NCBI GenBank assembly: GCA_036874045.1
Contig: CM072341.1
Location: forward strand, 19,480,501 to 19,544,500
Reading direction: 5' to 3'
DNA from: Cymodocea nodosa
Taxonomy: Eukaryota; Streptophyta; Magnoliopsida; Alismatales; Cymodoceaceae
DNA: 64,000 nucleotides
A program made the position numbers and the translations under genes. Below the pieces are notes generated by a model. That model worked only from the letters and a program-made list of their open reading frames with translations. It did no database searches and had not been told where the DNA came from. How positions within the stretch are numbered: the stretch's first letter is position 1; each line of letters starts with the position of its first letter. Below are positions 11,929 through 24,289 of the stretch, piece after piece.

Positions 11929-13104
11929 ATGGATCGGATGAATGATCCATCGCAGATGATGAGCAGAAGCTTCGGGATGTGGCAGCAACCTTCGACCATC
12001 CCACCGCCAACCACGGATGACCCGATGGGATTCCAAAACCCTAGGTCGCAGCTGCAACAGCAGCAGCAAATCTTTCCCATGCCCGTTCTAGGCGCGAAGC
12101 ACGGCCGCGTCGCCAAGTGGAAGGGCAAGAAGAAGAAGCCCACTGGCGTGGGGGGGGATTCCGGCTATCGACCCCCGACCCTCAACGAGCTCCAGTACCA
12201 GAACCGCGTCAAGGCGAGGAGGTTCTACCCTAACAATAGCAGTAACAATAGGAGGAAGTTCTCGAGGTTCGCGCCGTACGCTCCGAGGAACACGACTTCG
12301 TTCATCATCCGGGCCAAGAAGGCCGGGGGGATCGCGTCTCTGGTGTCACCGTGCCCGGTGACGCCTGCGATACTGCCGACGCCGAAGTTTTCCCCATCGA
12401 GGGAGGGGCTGGTGGACATGGCGAAGGAGGAGTGGGGAGTGGACGGATACGGGTCGATGAAGGGGCTGATAAGGCTGAGGTCGGGGACGCCAGATGTGGA
12501 TGTGGAGGACGGGGAAGAGGGGGAGGACGGGTCGAGCGAGAGTGACGTGGAGGAGCATGTAGAGGTGGAGAGGAGGCTGGACCATGACCTGAGCAGGTTT
12601 GAGATGGTGTGCCATCCCAATTTCGGGGAGGAGCATGGCGGGTTGGGGAAGGTCGGGTACCTGCTGGAGAACAGGGTGGACGATCAGGACACTCATATTG
12701 CGCAGCTTGAGGAGGAGAATCTGACACTGAAGGAGAGGCTGTTTCTCATGGAGAGGGAGATGGGGGAGCTAAGGACGAGGCTGCAGCTTTTGGAAGCTGG
12801 GTTTCGGGGGAGGGGGGAGGAGTACAATAACGAGAATGTTCACGAGGAGGCTTCTGACAACGACGATCCTGGCGGCGTGCAGTCTTGTCTTAACAACGAC
12901 AGTGCTAATGAGGAGGCTTCGGATAATGAGGGTGCTGGTGACGTGCGCTCTTGTTTGAACATTAGCAATTTCAATGAGGCTTCTGATAACGACTGTGCGG
13001 CCGGCAATATGCCCTCTTCTCTAAACGACAGCAATGTAAATGAGGAAGCGTCAGAAAATGAGGGTGGTGGCGTTGCATGCTTGGAAAAGAGCACAGATGC
13101 ATGA
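11929..13104 (+). CDS. Probable nuclear protein with coiled coil and acidic C-terminal repeats
   Basis: A single uninterrupted exon of 391 codons, strongly GC-rich and coding-like. The N terminus is rich in Met, Gln and Pro with a polyQ patch (about 43-47). A basic patch with RVAKWKGKKKK (about 60-70) could be a nuclear localisation signal. A conserved-looking block follows, RFAPYAPRNTTSFIIRAKK (about 113-131) and on to GSMKGLIRLR (about 175-184). Then come an acidic stretch (about 188-215) and a heptad-like coiled coil (about 255-290). The C terminus has four imperfect repeats of about 22 residues built on NEEASDN (Ala at 308, 330, 351 and 374). The block resembles plant proteins annotated PRLI-interacting factor A, which I recall as the group of rice HDR1. 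That link is weak and no function should be taken from it. Confidence 0.8.
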   Translation: MDRMNDPSQMMSRSFGMWQQPSTIPPPTTDDPMGFQNPRSQLQQQQQIFPMPVLGAKHGRVAKWKGKKKKPTGVGGDSGYRPPTLNELQYQNRVKARRFYPNNSSNNRRKFSRFAPYAPRNTTSFIIRAKKAGGIASLVSPCPVTPAILPTPKFSPSREGLVDMAKEEWGVDGYGSMKGLIRLRSGTPDVDVEDGEEGEDGSSESDVEEHVEVERRLDHDLSRFEMVCHPNFGEEHGGLGKVGYLLENRVDDQDTHIAQLEEENLTLKERLFLMEREMGELRTRLQLLEAGFRGRGEEYNNENVHEEASDNDDPGGVQSCLNNDSANEEASDNEGAGDVRSCLNISNFNEASDNDCAAGNMPSSLNDSNVNEEASENEGGGVACLEKSTDA

Positions 13105-16100
13105 AAAATCATATACTGGAGTTCACGGCAAGTACGTCAATTCATACTTATCCTTTATATGCTAATAATTCTGGTATTGACGTGCATGCGATGCAAATTT
13201 TTTTATCACGTTCGTGGGTTGTTTGATAAATTTTTGGAATGTTCTACAAATATGTTGGAAAAATGAAGCTTTCGGTTCGGTTAAATGCAGGTCAAGAAGA
13301 ACGAGAGGTTCCCTTGAGATGCTTTGCTCTGTAATTCCCATGGGAGGCTCTTTTGCTCAACTTTTTAATTGGATATCATGGTGTTGTTGGACTGTGGTGG
13401 AGTTATAATTATAGTATCTCTTTTCTTTTCTTTGGTTCTGCGTGTTTACTTTGGGCCTTCGTGGTTAATTTGCACTTTCGTCGCGACCTTTATTATGCAG
13501 GGTATCATATTGATCTTAGGGTGTGAATGTGTATACATCTAGAATGGTTTTTATCTGTTGTTTAACACATGTTTGTCATTTCTTCAATGGGATCGTTTCT
13601 TTCTTAATGTCATTCTTAATATTTAATAATTCAGGTGGTGATGGATGTTGTAAGATCTAAATGCTTAATCAAATCTCCTCTTTTTTTGCCTGTTTTCCGA
13701 ATTCTGATGCCTGTTCTCTGTTTTTAGGCTCTATGGTTTTTATTTATTTAAATTGGTGATGTTTGTTTGATTTGAATTGCAGTTGGAATGGCAGTAGAGT
13801 TTAAGAGGTTTTTCTTTAGAAAAGTTGGCTTATTGAAAGTAATATTATTTGCAATATTTTTGGTGATTTTTACCTAAGTACCAAAAAATTATAAAGAAAA
13901 TCTTTAAAATTCAGGACAATGTTTTCAAAGCCTTTTTTTCTGAAAGCCGATCGATACCAGTCTTTTGAAGAACATTGAATTTGAACTGAAATGTAGAAGT
14001 TGTGTTTTTTAAAGAAGTTGCGACCGTTGAGCACGTTTGGAAACGCGTTTTTGAAAAGAAGTTTTTCTAAAAATGCTACGGTGGAAACATTATTCTAAAT
14101 GCAGCTCAAGACTTCTCCATCACGGAGCTTAGTGGGAAACCAGCTGTTGGTTGTCTTGGAGGAAGTTGCCATTCCCGGTGGTAGCATGTGTAGTGTTTGA
14201 TATGATTTATGATCGTCCAGAATTCTACATTCCATTTTTAATTTTCATAGTTGCAATTTTAATTCTTGTTTAATTGATTACAAGTTATGCATATTGTTTT
14301 TTGCAAAGGGCACGTTACTTGTGTATTGCGTAAGCCTTTTTTATTTTTCAAAGAACATGCAACAATCCTTTTAGTGAATTATTTAACAGAACGTTTTCAA
14401 TTTTCTTGAAATAGTGGTCACCGTGGTCTAAGGTACATCGTTATTATTCATTGCACAAGAAAACGTGTTGCTAGAGTATGGTCTGAACGTTGATAGAAAT
14501 CTTGTGTGCTGATGTTACCCCTTTTTGTTGAAATATGGCAGACTATTGACCATGGGTGGGGGAGGTTCTCTCGCCGAGAGCCACGGTTGTCTAGCACTAT
14601 CTTTCTCCTGAAATCTCTACATGATTTCTTTCTTTTTGTTATTTTAGGATTTGTATTTTGGTTTTGGAATGTAAAACTAGGTCTTTTTATCATAATCTGT
14701 ACAATTTAAGGTAGTGTTTGATTGAGATCCCGAGCTTGCGAAGTTATAACCGCTATCTAAAATAAGTGATTCTGATACGATAGACTATGAGCATGGTCTC
14801 TATCATTTTGCACGATAGCCTTTGTGAGAGGAGGATTGAAACCTACATAATTGATTTTTTTGTGTGTCAATTATGACTTTTCCCTTTAAATAATGTTCAT
14901 ATACTCCGAAGGCATACTGTCCTGACGAAACTATTTTATACACAACATGCTATTATTATAAAATCTATGAACCATTTTATAAATTCAATCACAACTAATC
15001 TGAATGATCTACGGTATAAATTCAACCGAATGTTGTGTCATCTACCTTGGTTTCAGTCGCGCATGATCCCATTCATCAGCTTAACTATTAGTTTTTTTTT
15101 TGTTCATCCAGGCAAGTCCTTCCGATTCACCTCTCTGATAGATATCTCCATTTGTCTGATATACTTTATTACGAAGAATAATTAGGAAATCGTAACTCTT
15201 GCTTTGTAAACAGATCAAAATTTTACAAAACCGTTTGCTATCGTAACGAGGTCTATTTTTCAATATTGAGGGGGGTGATGTGTATTGTGATGTTTGTGAA
15301 TGAAAATTTATGCAATTGCTACGAGATAGACGTGCAAACTGTACATAATTCAAGGGTATTACCGACATACCTCGACATAAACAGGACCATCATATTGTAT
15401 GTTGGATGAACAGTTTAATGGAAATTTGATATGGTGGCCAAGATTATTGAACAAATAAATAAATTGATCATATGACATCTGCCGATCATGACGTAGAATG
15501 TCCTTGCAAAATTAAAGCATAAATATGATGGTTGAAAGCTAAGCGACCGTGGTAGAACTTATTATATACAATCATATGAAGCTAATTTTTTTAAAATTAA
15601 ACCTAATATATATTAAAATCGACTGTATTTTTTGTAAGTATCATCGTCGAGATTTAAATTTTAATAAATGTTACAGATATCGTTATTCTTACTTAAGTAT
15701 AATTGATTAGACTATCTTGTTGAATTGTCAATTTTAGCCTTTTCAACTACTCTTAGTTACTTGTTATTCCAATATATATACGTCCTTAGATGTGAACTAT
15801 TGTTAATGACGACGACCCGAACAAAACTTAATTTGGACGGTTGGCACATGATCAAAACAAGTAATCCCTGAAAAATCTACTTTTAATCGATGGCGTTTTA
15901 TATTTTAACGATGGAACGGTTGATGGTGCAACAATGAAATTTCTATCAAGATAGATCATGTTCTCACGTTTTTGTTGACAACTGACGAGAATACCCCGTC
16001 ACGTGGGTGATTTCTGGGGGTTCCGTCCACAATTGGGTGATGACTTTGACAAATTGGAATTGTGGTTGCCGAAGGGAAGGGAAGGGAATGGAGGGTTAGG

Positions 16101-18752
16101 GCATTCTTTACGTTGGTAATCAATTGTAAGCATCATCCGTTTACCATTGCTGCTGAAGGAACGGGAGAGTTTGAAGCTTACTTCCTTTCAGATTGCTGAA
16201 GTGAAGGTACGTGTCAAGATTGTCAATGAAAACTTATTTGAAAGAGGTTGTCGTAAGAATTTTCGGCGACACCGAAGGCTACAATTTCGTGTGGAACAGT
16301 TGCGATCGTGGTTTTGCTTCGTTAAGGAGATTGGTAGATGAAGTTGAGTGAGCTAGAGGAAAGCAAATAACTTTGACTCAAATCTTCTTCTAGCGGCATA
16401 TCCTGAACTTGCATCTTCTTCTTGACTTTGCTTCCATCCGTAGCGGGCTTTTTGTTTGCCTTCTTATGTTCACAAACCGTTGCTGTGATCGATGGTGTCA
16501 TCCTTGGATGATTAGACCATAACTGCTTTGGTTGGTTTATATTCCAAACAAATTTTTATTTTAAGAAATAATAAGGTATAAACGATAGTTGTGGCGATCG
16601 TCATATATATGGTCGTGTAGATGACAACTGAATCAATTGTTGAGCCTTAGACATTAACAATATTGGTTCCAATTGATTAACAACGGTTTAATTCATTGGG
16701 AAATATAAATTAAAAGTCACTTGCAACTGACCAATTTTAGCTGTCGTTTGTTTTGAAAAATTATTTTTTTTAAAAAAAAGCTACATATCTGCTTTATACT
16801 TCAACAGTTTTTATAATAAATAATCAAAAATATATATTCAACACATATAGAGTAATTGATAGATGAATAAAAGTATAAGTGAAAATATATTGTACGTAAT
16901 TTGGCAAAATTTTCAATATCCTCAGGCAAAAAGTTGCATGATCCGTCAACCAAATGTTTCACCCAAAATTTTTGACAAAAAATTTATCCTCTTCAATATC
17001 GGAATCTTCATTGGAGAATTCGATGACGATGAACATTACACGGTCTGCAAAAAAGAAATAAGCTAGTAATTAAGAAGAATGAATATTTGAGGTACAAAAA
17101 CATAAAAGTGTTAAGAAAGATTTCTCTAACTGGTTGGTTGATTAACTTTAAAAGTCAAACATGCAGAGAGAAAAAGGTATACCACTGATTCATGAAACAC
17201 CATACACATGTGAGCTCAAAAAGTACACGAAATTAACATTTGCTGGTAGACTTGACGATAAAAAGTAAATACAACACCGTTAAAGTTTATCTCAAAAACA
17301 AATTAACAATAAGGGAACAGAGACATAATGTTGTTAAGTTTAGATTCAACCACATCATTTTCAATATGCGACTATATTATGCAACAATCCTTGCACTTTA
17401 GATGTAAGAGTATGCTATCCAACAGACACAACACTTATAGTTTTCCACGAGAAATAGAAGTGAAGGTATTTAAAACAAGGACAAGGAAGTGAGGCCTCTG
17501 TAGAGAAAAGTTGACGTCAACTGATCAGATAAATGCAAACCTGAGAATAAGTCAAAACTCCTTTCTGCTGTTCCCTTTTTTGTTGCCCTTCACTGCTTGC
17601 TTTGTTTTCCTGGTGATTAAATCAAATCTCATCCCCGTTGGTCCCTTTTTTGCCGTTGTTCTTTCTTTACCTTTCTTTCTTCCTTTCTTTCCACCTCGCA
17701 GATTTCTGAGGAACACCAGAGATACAAAATTAACAACAGAGCGATGTACAGAAGACATGTTGGTAACCAGAGAAGGAAATTGATGGTATCAATGGAGTAG
17801 TAGATAATAATGAACATGAATATTAGAGACACAAAATTTACCCTGTTAATTAAATTTGAATCTTGACGAAGACATTGCTAGAAAATAGAGCAAAAACGAA
17901 ATATGCCAAGAGGAAACTAAATACGTATAAATGGTCCATCGTGAAGAAGGAATCGAAAAATGATGGATTCCTCCTGCTCACTTCTTTCTTCCCTCCTACA
18001 AACCAAAAACGAAGAATTGTCTCTGAATTGAAGGCTGGTCCGCCTCTCCATCTCTCCACCCACGGATCGACTTGCCGGCTGTTGCCGTGGATGGAGTTAG
18101 CTAGGGTTCTGGAGTCGCTAGGAGAATAGCCGGTGGCGCTTGGGTTTCCCCCATCGTTGCCAATCGAGGAGGTGCAACGTGGTCGGGGACGACGGAGACG
18201 CGGCGGGATGTTCGGCGGAGACGTGGATTTTGTGGTGCTGATCGAGGCGGGAAGATGGATGAGCGCATGAGAACACATGCATGCCCCTGTTTGAAATTTG
18301 CACATATATATATATATGGATGGTGATTAATCGATAATAAGCTTCTTTTCTATTTTCCTGTTAGCTAGTGTTATACCTTAATTTTCTAGAGGCAGCTTGG
18401 ATCAACAATCTACGGCCTCGATCTCCCTTCGCAAAATTGCAGATGAGTACGTAGACATATATGATCAGCATATTTCCTTGGAGATCGATGTTTGAATTGG
18501 GCAGACACGTTGATGGATTTCCTTCGAATTGGTCAGACATGTTGCTTGGGGGTGCATAGATGGATTCATATTCAAGATTGTTCTTTTTTCAATTTTGACA
18601 TCGATTGGAAATGTATTTATTTTAAGTTAGGACTTTTGGATGCCGTTGGAGAAATTAAGAACAATATTGTACTGAAAGTGGGTTTCTTTCTTTTTTCTCA
18701 ACTAAATAATCAACTGATGATATATATAATTGAAGCAAGAACTAATAAAGAT
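13105..18752. other. Long intergenic region, no gene supported
   Basis: The first few hundred bases are the 3' flank of the coiled-coil gene. The rest is AT-rich with short random open frames only. At about 14030-14090 there is sequence built on long A and T runs around TTTGGAAACGCGTTTTTG, which may be part of a miniature element. Positions 17950-18270 are GC-richer and look like a captured exon or 5' untranslated piece, but no product is recognisable. An AT dinucleotide run lies at about 18304-18317. Confidence 0.45.
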
Positions 18753-20949
18753 TCATAACCTGCAACTTCGAGGGACACTCCAAGTTGCGAAATTGGAAGC
18801 ACCAACGCTGGGAGGTCGAGAGAGGAACCGCCTCCAGTCGTCGAGGATAAGGTGAAGATCGTTGATCTTGTTGCCCAGACCAACGCAACAGTTAACATGC
18901 ATGGTGCAGACCTTGGTGAAATCCTTGCTGGGTTCGCAGAGACCACCGAAGTAGGCGGTGCTCAGGTAGCCGATCGTGAGACCGACCGTTCTGACGAAGA
19001 GGCCGTTCTTGATGGAGTTGAGAACTTCCTGGGTTTTCTGAGCCGGATGCTTCAGCCTGGAGGAGTGCCAGAACTTGTAGAATCCGATGGTTCGGTTGTT
19101 GGACCTGGCGAAGTGAAACCCCACGTTGGGTGCTGCCGACGTAGTCGACCGGTACTGGTCGCACGACAGCTGCACGTCCGCGTTCATCGTCGACAGATGC
19201 GGCAGCGGGTCTCGAAGCCACACGATATCGGCGTCCTGCCGGCATGCCCAAGCCACCATGCATGTAATAATTAACTTCTAGTTGTAATTAATTAAGCATC
19301 CATCAATCTGATACCCCAAACACATTCGAGCTGGTACTGCAACAAATTAACATGCTTATATACTCATGTAGTTACCGAGAATATGAAGTTGTAGCCCATT
19401 TCCAGGACGATCCTTTGGAAGTCGACCTTCCTCCACACCAGCTTCAGATACCCGTCGGACATGAAGTCCTTCTGGTCGGAGAAGTCCACGCCCTCCGTCT
19501 TGAGGGCGAAGCAGTTGTCGTGCAGAGCCTGGCACCGTGTGTAAGCCTTTTGGTCCATCGCAACGATCAACAGGTGGTCCAGGTACCTGCTCGTTCGCTC
19601 CCCCGTTCTGATGCTCTCCAAGAAGATGTCCAACACCGAGCCCGTCCTCGTCCACGCATCGTTCACTATGGTCAGGATCACTGTCTTGTCCACCATGGCC
19701 GCCTTCTTCAGAGCTCTCTCCAGCCTCACTTCCTCGGGTACCTGCCCGTGATCCATCAATACGCATGCGCGCGCGCAGTTCAAATCCATCAATACAGTGC
19801 ATGAATCATGCAGCTTGTTTAGATACATAATTTGTAAAGCATATCATCCAAATATTATAATAAACTCGCAGTATAATAGAAATATATTTAAGTGAATTGA
19901 AAATATTATTTCATTTCTTTCTTAAAAATCGATCTACATGAAGAAAGTAAAAATTCATAGAGTCTCTATTTAATTTAGACGTGTGATTAGGGTTTATGAT
20001 TAATGTTGTGGCAATGGGTTCGTAAATAAACCTTCTATTCAGGCGTGTGATTAAAGCAAGTGAACTAGCTAGCTGGTAGGATTATTTACGATTAATGTTG
20101 CGGCAATCAATGGCCGGTCGGTTCATAACATATATATTCGGCCTGTTTTTTTTTGTTCATTTTTCAAACATTTTCGTCATTCTACTCGAGAAAAACGACC
20201 TCCCTTCCATGCCGGGGCATACAATTAACAGGAGGAAGGGCCCGGTCCTTCTTGTTAAGCTGGAGGAGTAGCGCTTTGCCGGTGTTCAAGGCAAACCGGA
20301 GGAATATATGGTGCCTGATAAATATAACGAACCAGAGAAAATTAATTACGTTGTGGCTGTTGCTATTATTAGCGGTAGATCCTAAATCACCTGCCAAATG
20401 AAACGATACACATCGGTGGAGTTTTGACTCGAAGCTAAAAGAAACAAATTAATCGAACAACTTGTTGTTCAGATTAATTGATTCGCAATCAAACTGGAAT
20501 CAATGTGGAGGCATAGATACGATCGTAAGATCAACAATGGTCGATGCTAGAAAGTTAACCAAGGTGGGCTTAATTTCGTCATTGATTCAATCAGAGTTGA
20601 TAATGATCGATCTAATTAACACAGTTCAACAGGAGAAACCATGGACGGAGAGGGAGGGAGAAAGAGAGCGAGGGAAAAAGAGAGGGAGGGGCCGAGGGAG
20701 AGAGAAAGAGAGAGAGCTCACCGCCAAGTCGAGGGCGCTGATATTCGGTGGGGACGTCACGGGGGTCATAAACCCGCCGGAATAAGCCGTGGCGGGGGAT
20801 CGAACGGTTGAGGTCCGGAGGACGAAGACAACAAAACCGGTGACGACGAAGACGAGGAGGAGGAGGAGACTGCGGGGGCCAAATGGGGATCCACGTCCAC
20901 AACCATGACAGGAAGACGTCGAAAGCTGCAGGTCGCAAGGAGAACGCAT
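18753..20949 (-). CDS. GT77 nucleotide-diphospho-sugar transferase-like protein
   Basis: Three exons on the minus strand, 20949-20722, 19741-19376 and 19235-18753, join in frame to 358 residues ending in TGA. All introns are GT-AG (donors GTGAGC and GTAACT; acceptors GGGCAG and CGGCAG). A membrane anchor lies at about residues 27-44, giving a type II Golgi protein. After a stem region the catalytic domain contains LTIVNDAW, a long middle part, and the DxD-type motif in DADIVWLRDP (199-208). It continues with a block containing NVGFHFARSNNRTIGFYKFW. These are marks of the plant nucleotide-diphospho-sugar transferase family (At4g15970-like, GT77 group), which includes arabinosyl- and xylosyl-transferases acting on wall polymers. 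Donor and acceptor here are unknown. A TATA-like TATATAT at about 20992-20999 lies only some 45 bp before the ATG. The start of exon 1 and its promoter are duplicated upstream. Confidence 0.85.
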
Positions 20950-21066
20950 GGCGATGAAGCTCCAGGTCTCCTACACTCTAATAATCGTCCAATATATAAC
21001 TCAACAAATAAATAAAGAAAATGCATGACATGGGAATCTTAAACAAGGTCAACCGACAATGCATGC
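20904..21066. repeat. Direct repeat, copy 1: promoter plus start of GT77 exon 1
   Basis: Holds the first codons of the GT77 exon 1, its ATG and the TATA-like region. It matches 21478-21619 almost base for base apart from 21 extra bases in the coding part. Confidence 0.85.
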
Positions 21067-21129
21067 ATTTATAATGGTTGTTGTGGGTTTCCTTATCGCT
21101 TCTTTCCGACTCCTTTCATCAAATTAATT

Positions 21130-21475
21130 TCAAAATAAATGCATGATGTGAGGAGATTAAATCAGGTCTATCACAATAATGCGTGTAGAAATAAATAAGT
21201 GCTACATGTGTCCATAGGTCAAAATTTTTATGATTTCATAATAATTATAAATATAATTACAACTACATATAGTAAGTTTCTATGACATAAACTTGAAATA
21301 TCACACTTAACCCTATACATCAATTATCTCATTTACTACTCCTTCAAAAGTCGACAGCACAAGTTTAAGAAAATTTGTAATGATTGTTTTGGGTCGCACT
21401 TCTTTTTTGACTCCTTTCAGTTTCAAAGAAATGCATGATGTGAGGAGATTAAATCAGGTCTAACATAATAATGCA
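21130..21475. repeat. Further short direct duplications upstream of GT77
   Basis: A phrase beginning AATGCATGATGTGAGGAGAT occurs at about 21138-21180 and again at about 21430-21473. The stretch ending in GTAGAAATAAAT near 21185 recurs near 21617. Together with the promoter copies this makes a mosaic of local duplications. Confidence 0.7.
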
Positions 21476-21477
21476 AT

Positions 21478-21619
21478 CATGACAGGAAGACGTCGAACGC
21501 ATGGCGATGAAGCTCCAGGTCTCCTACACTCTAATAATCGTCCAATATATAACTCAACAAATAAATAAAGAAAATGCATGACATGGGAATCTTAAACAAG
21601 GTCAACCGACAATGCATGT
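21478..21619. repeat. Direct repeat, copy 2: truncated GT77 promoter-exon copy
   Basis: Second copy of the GT77 start region, about 574 bp upstream of the first. It keeps an ATG on the minus strand and the TATA-like sequence, but a 21-bp in-frame deletion removes seven codons. The remaining exon and any splice donor are absent, so it is a promoter-like relic. Confidence 0.8.
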
Positions 21620-21779
21620 AGAAATAAATGTAATGACAAATGCTACGGCACTTTTAAGCCAAAAATTTTATTATTTCGTAATATATAATTATATATATAT
21701 CGCTACAATCACCTAGGGAGGTTAATGCATAAAGAAAATGACATGACATGAAGGGAAACGAAGAAATTTCCAGCGTATA

Positions 21780-22007
21780 AATAAGAAACGAAAATGTTTT
21801 TACCCTTTCCCTCCCCCTCTGCAATGGCTAGAAAAGGCGTCTGTCTTGTGCCCTGACTCGCGATCCTCTACGCGTCCATCTCTCCTCGCCTCTTCCCCAT
21901 CCATTCGACCATCGTCGTCGTCACCGTCTTCATTGCCGTTGTCTCCGCCCGAAAACCTCATTTTTCCCGAAAACTCCTTGTTCGCCCATTCGGTCGCCTA
22001 CGTCGTC
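21780..22007. other. GC-rich host sequence left of the copia insertion
   Basis: Serine- and proline-rich open frame on the plus strand (21846 on) and an open frame on the minus strand. Both continue into the 150-bp repeat. I do not recognise a product. Confidence 0.35.
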
Positions 22008-22157
22008 GCAATCATCGTCGTCTGTTCGGCTGTTGTTGTCGCCTGCGTTCGTCCATTCAACCATCATCGTCCCTCCAAGAGTTCTCGGCTGAAGCTCATC
22101 GCTGAAAGCCTCGTTGCCCCAAGTCCTGCCATTTTCGAGCGTCAATCCGAAATCGTT
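22008..22157. repeat. 150-bp direct repeat, left copy
   Basis: Matches 25031-25180 over the same length with about five differences, all transitions. The match ends exactly where retroelement sequence begins at 22158. Confidence 0.9.
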
Positions 22158-22192
22158 TAAATTCTAATGAATCATAACATAATTCATAAGAG

Positions 22193-23954
22193 TTATGTTC
22201 TTTCTTTCCGCCACACCATTTTGTTGTGATGTATAAGACATTGTTGTTTGTCTTTAATTCCATGCATTTCACAAAACAATTTAAATTCATTAGAATTATA
22301 TTCCCCTCTCCTATCTAACCTTAACATCTTAATCCTTCTTCCAAGTTGTTTTTCTACTTCCAACTTGTATTTCTTAAAACAAGTCAATACTTGACTTTTA
22401 TGACTTATTACATAAATGTAAGCATATCTTGAAAAATCATCTATAAAAGTCACAAAATATTTTTTGTCATCATGAGTTTTAATACTTAATGGACCACACA
22501 CATCAGAATGAATCAACCCCAATAATTCATCTGATCTATATCTCTTACCAAAAGATTTCTTAGTCATTTTCCCAACTAAGCAATGTTGACATTTATTTAA
22601 TTCCATGTCTTTAATTTCAGGCAACATGTTCAATTTTATCAATTGTTGTATTTTAGATTTATTAATATGTACTAACCTTAAATACCATAAATCAATATCA
22701 GATAAATAACACTCAACATAATCAGAAACTATTTCATTTATTTCATTAGCAACGACATAAAGTTTAAACAAATCATGTTCAGGTACAAAAATTCTCATAG
22801 CAAAAATCTTTTTGTCTTTTCCTATAGATACACATTTATTGTAAAATCGGACTTCCAAATTATTCTTCAAAAGAGTGCCTACGGATATTAAATTCCGCCT
22901 CATGCCAGGTGCATAGAGGACGTATTTCAAGATCATAATGTTGTCTCCCAAGTCCAAACGATATGTGCCAATACTTTCCACATCTAAATAAGTATTGTTT
23001 CTCATATAGATGCGTTGTTGTCTAGGACTCAACTCTTTAAATGAGTCAAGTCCCATTTTCGTTTTGGCAATGTGCCTTGTGGCACCAGAATCAACCCACC
23101 ATTCGTTTGAACTAGGGACTACAACATTATTGCATTCCACAACTCCCACGAAGGTTCTTTTGTTCTTTATGTTCGACTCCGAGGTTCCACCTTTGTTTCC
23201 ATCCCTGTTGGGACAATGTGCCCTAAAATGACCAAATTGGCCACAAGCATGGCAAGATCCTCGTTCTTTCTTTCCACGTGCTTGATTTTGTTTGAAGTTG
23301 TTCTTGTTTGGTCCATTTCTTCTTTTGTTGCCTTTTTCAAATCTCTGCTTTTGAAATATGGCATTGGCTTCTTCCAAATGAGATTCATGTTGCCTGCGAC
23401 TGACTATTATTTCCTGTTTAGTACCCAACCTAGCTGGCAATTCAGATAATTGTAATGGGGTAGACCCTAAGAGATGTGGTAACCATATCATAAGTGTGTG
23501 GTAAACTATTCAATATGGTTGCTATTTGCAATTTTTCTGGTATAGGAGTTCCTGCAGTAGCTAAGTCTTTAGCCATTACCATCATATTATTTACATGTTC
23601 CACTACACTTTGTTCCTCTAGCATCCTGCAAGAGTTATATTTCTGAAGTAGCAACTGTGTGTTCATTTCAGTTGCTTTATTATATTTTTCTTTCAAAGCA
23701 TTCCATAGTGTATAAGCATTAGTATATGTTTCATAGCATTTTACAAGACAATCTTCCATGAACATGAACATTAAATTTTTTGCCTTTTTATCATCTTTCC
23801 TCCATTGATTTACTCTTTTTATTTCCACTTCAGAAGCGTTTTCACTTATTTCCGGAGGATGCGAACCTATTACATATTCAATATCTTCATATTCTAATGC
23901 TTGATATATTTTCTGATACCACATCTCATAATTTACCCCATTTAATTTATCCAT
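22193..23954 (-). pseudogene. Copia gag-protease-integrase, frameshifted and truncated
   Basis: Gag starts at the ATG at 23954 (MDKLNGVNYEMW) and runs in one frame to about 23480. A frameshift then moves the reading into the frame of 23491-22193. That frame carries the zinc knuckle CHACGQFGHFRAHC, the protease active-site region WWVDSGATRHI, and the GAG-pre-integrase part ending in HCLVGKMTKKSF. The integrase core follows with LIHSDVCGP, FVTFIDDFSRY and the segment LDRRGEYNSNEF. In that segment the usual DNGGE appears as DRRGE, so a catalytic neighbourhood is altered. The frame ends at a degraded version of the NGVAERKNRT block. The protein cannot be functional as it stands. Confidence 0.85.
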
Positions 23955-24289
23955 CTTGCCAACTCAGTTGTAAACATCTTCGAAGCTATACTTATATCTA
24001 CAATCGAAATTACTTTCCAATTTCAATAAATAATTAACTTATGAACAAAAATGCAAATATTAAATTTAAAATTTCAAAAAAAAATTCTGAAAAACTATTT
24101 GAATTCAAATTTCCAAATTCAAAAATCAAATTTAAATTTCAAAATTTAAATTTTCAAATTTTCAAAAATATTTAAATTTCCAAATTCAAATTCAAATTAC
24201 AAATATTATCCAATATAATATAATATATTATAATATTTTATCAAAAGGGGGAGATATCGAATGTCTCTAACCCAATCGCTCGAGGGGCG

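Noticed and set aside
12225..12727. Long minus-strand open frames under the coiled-coil gene
   Set aside because: They are shadows caused by the high GC content at third codon positions of the real plus-strand exon.
18852..19274. Plus-strand open frames of 140-150 codons across the GT77 exons
   Set aside because: They are antisense shadows; the minus strand has the conserved glycosyltransferase motifs and matching splice sites.
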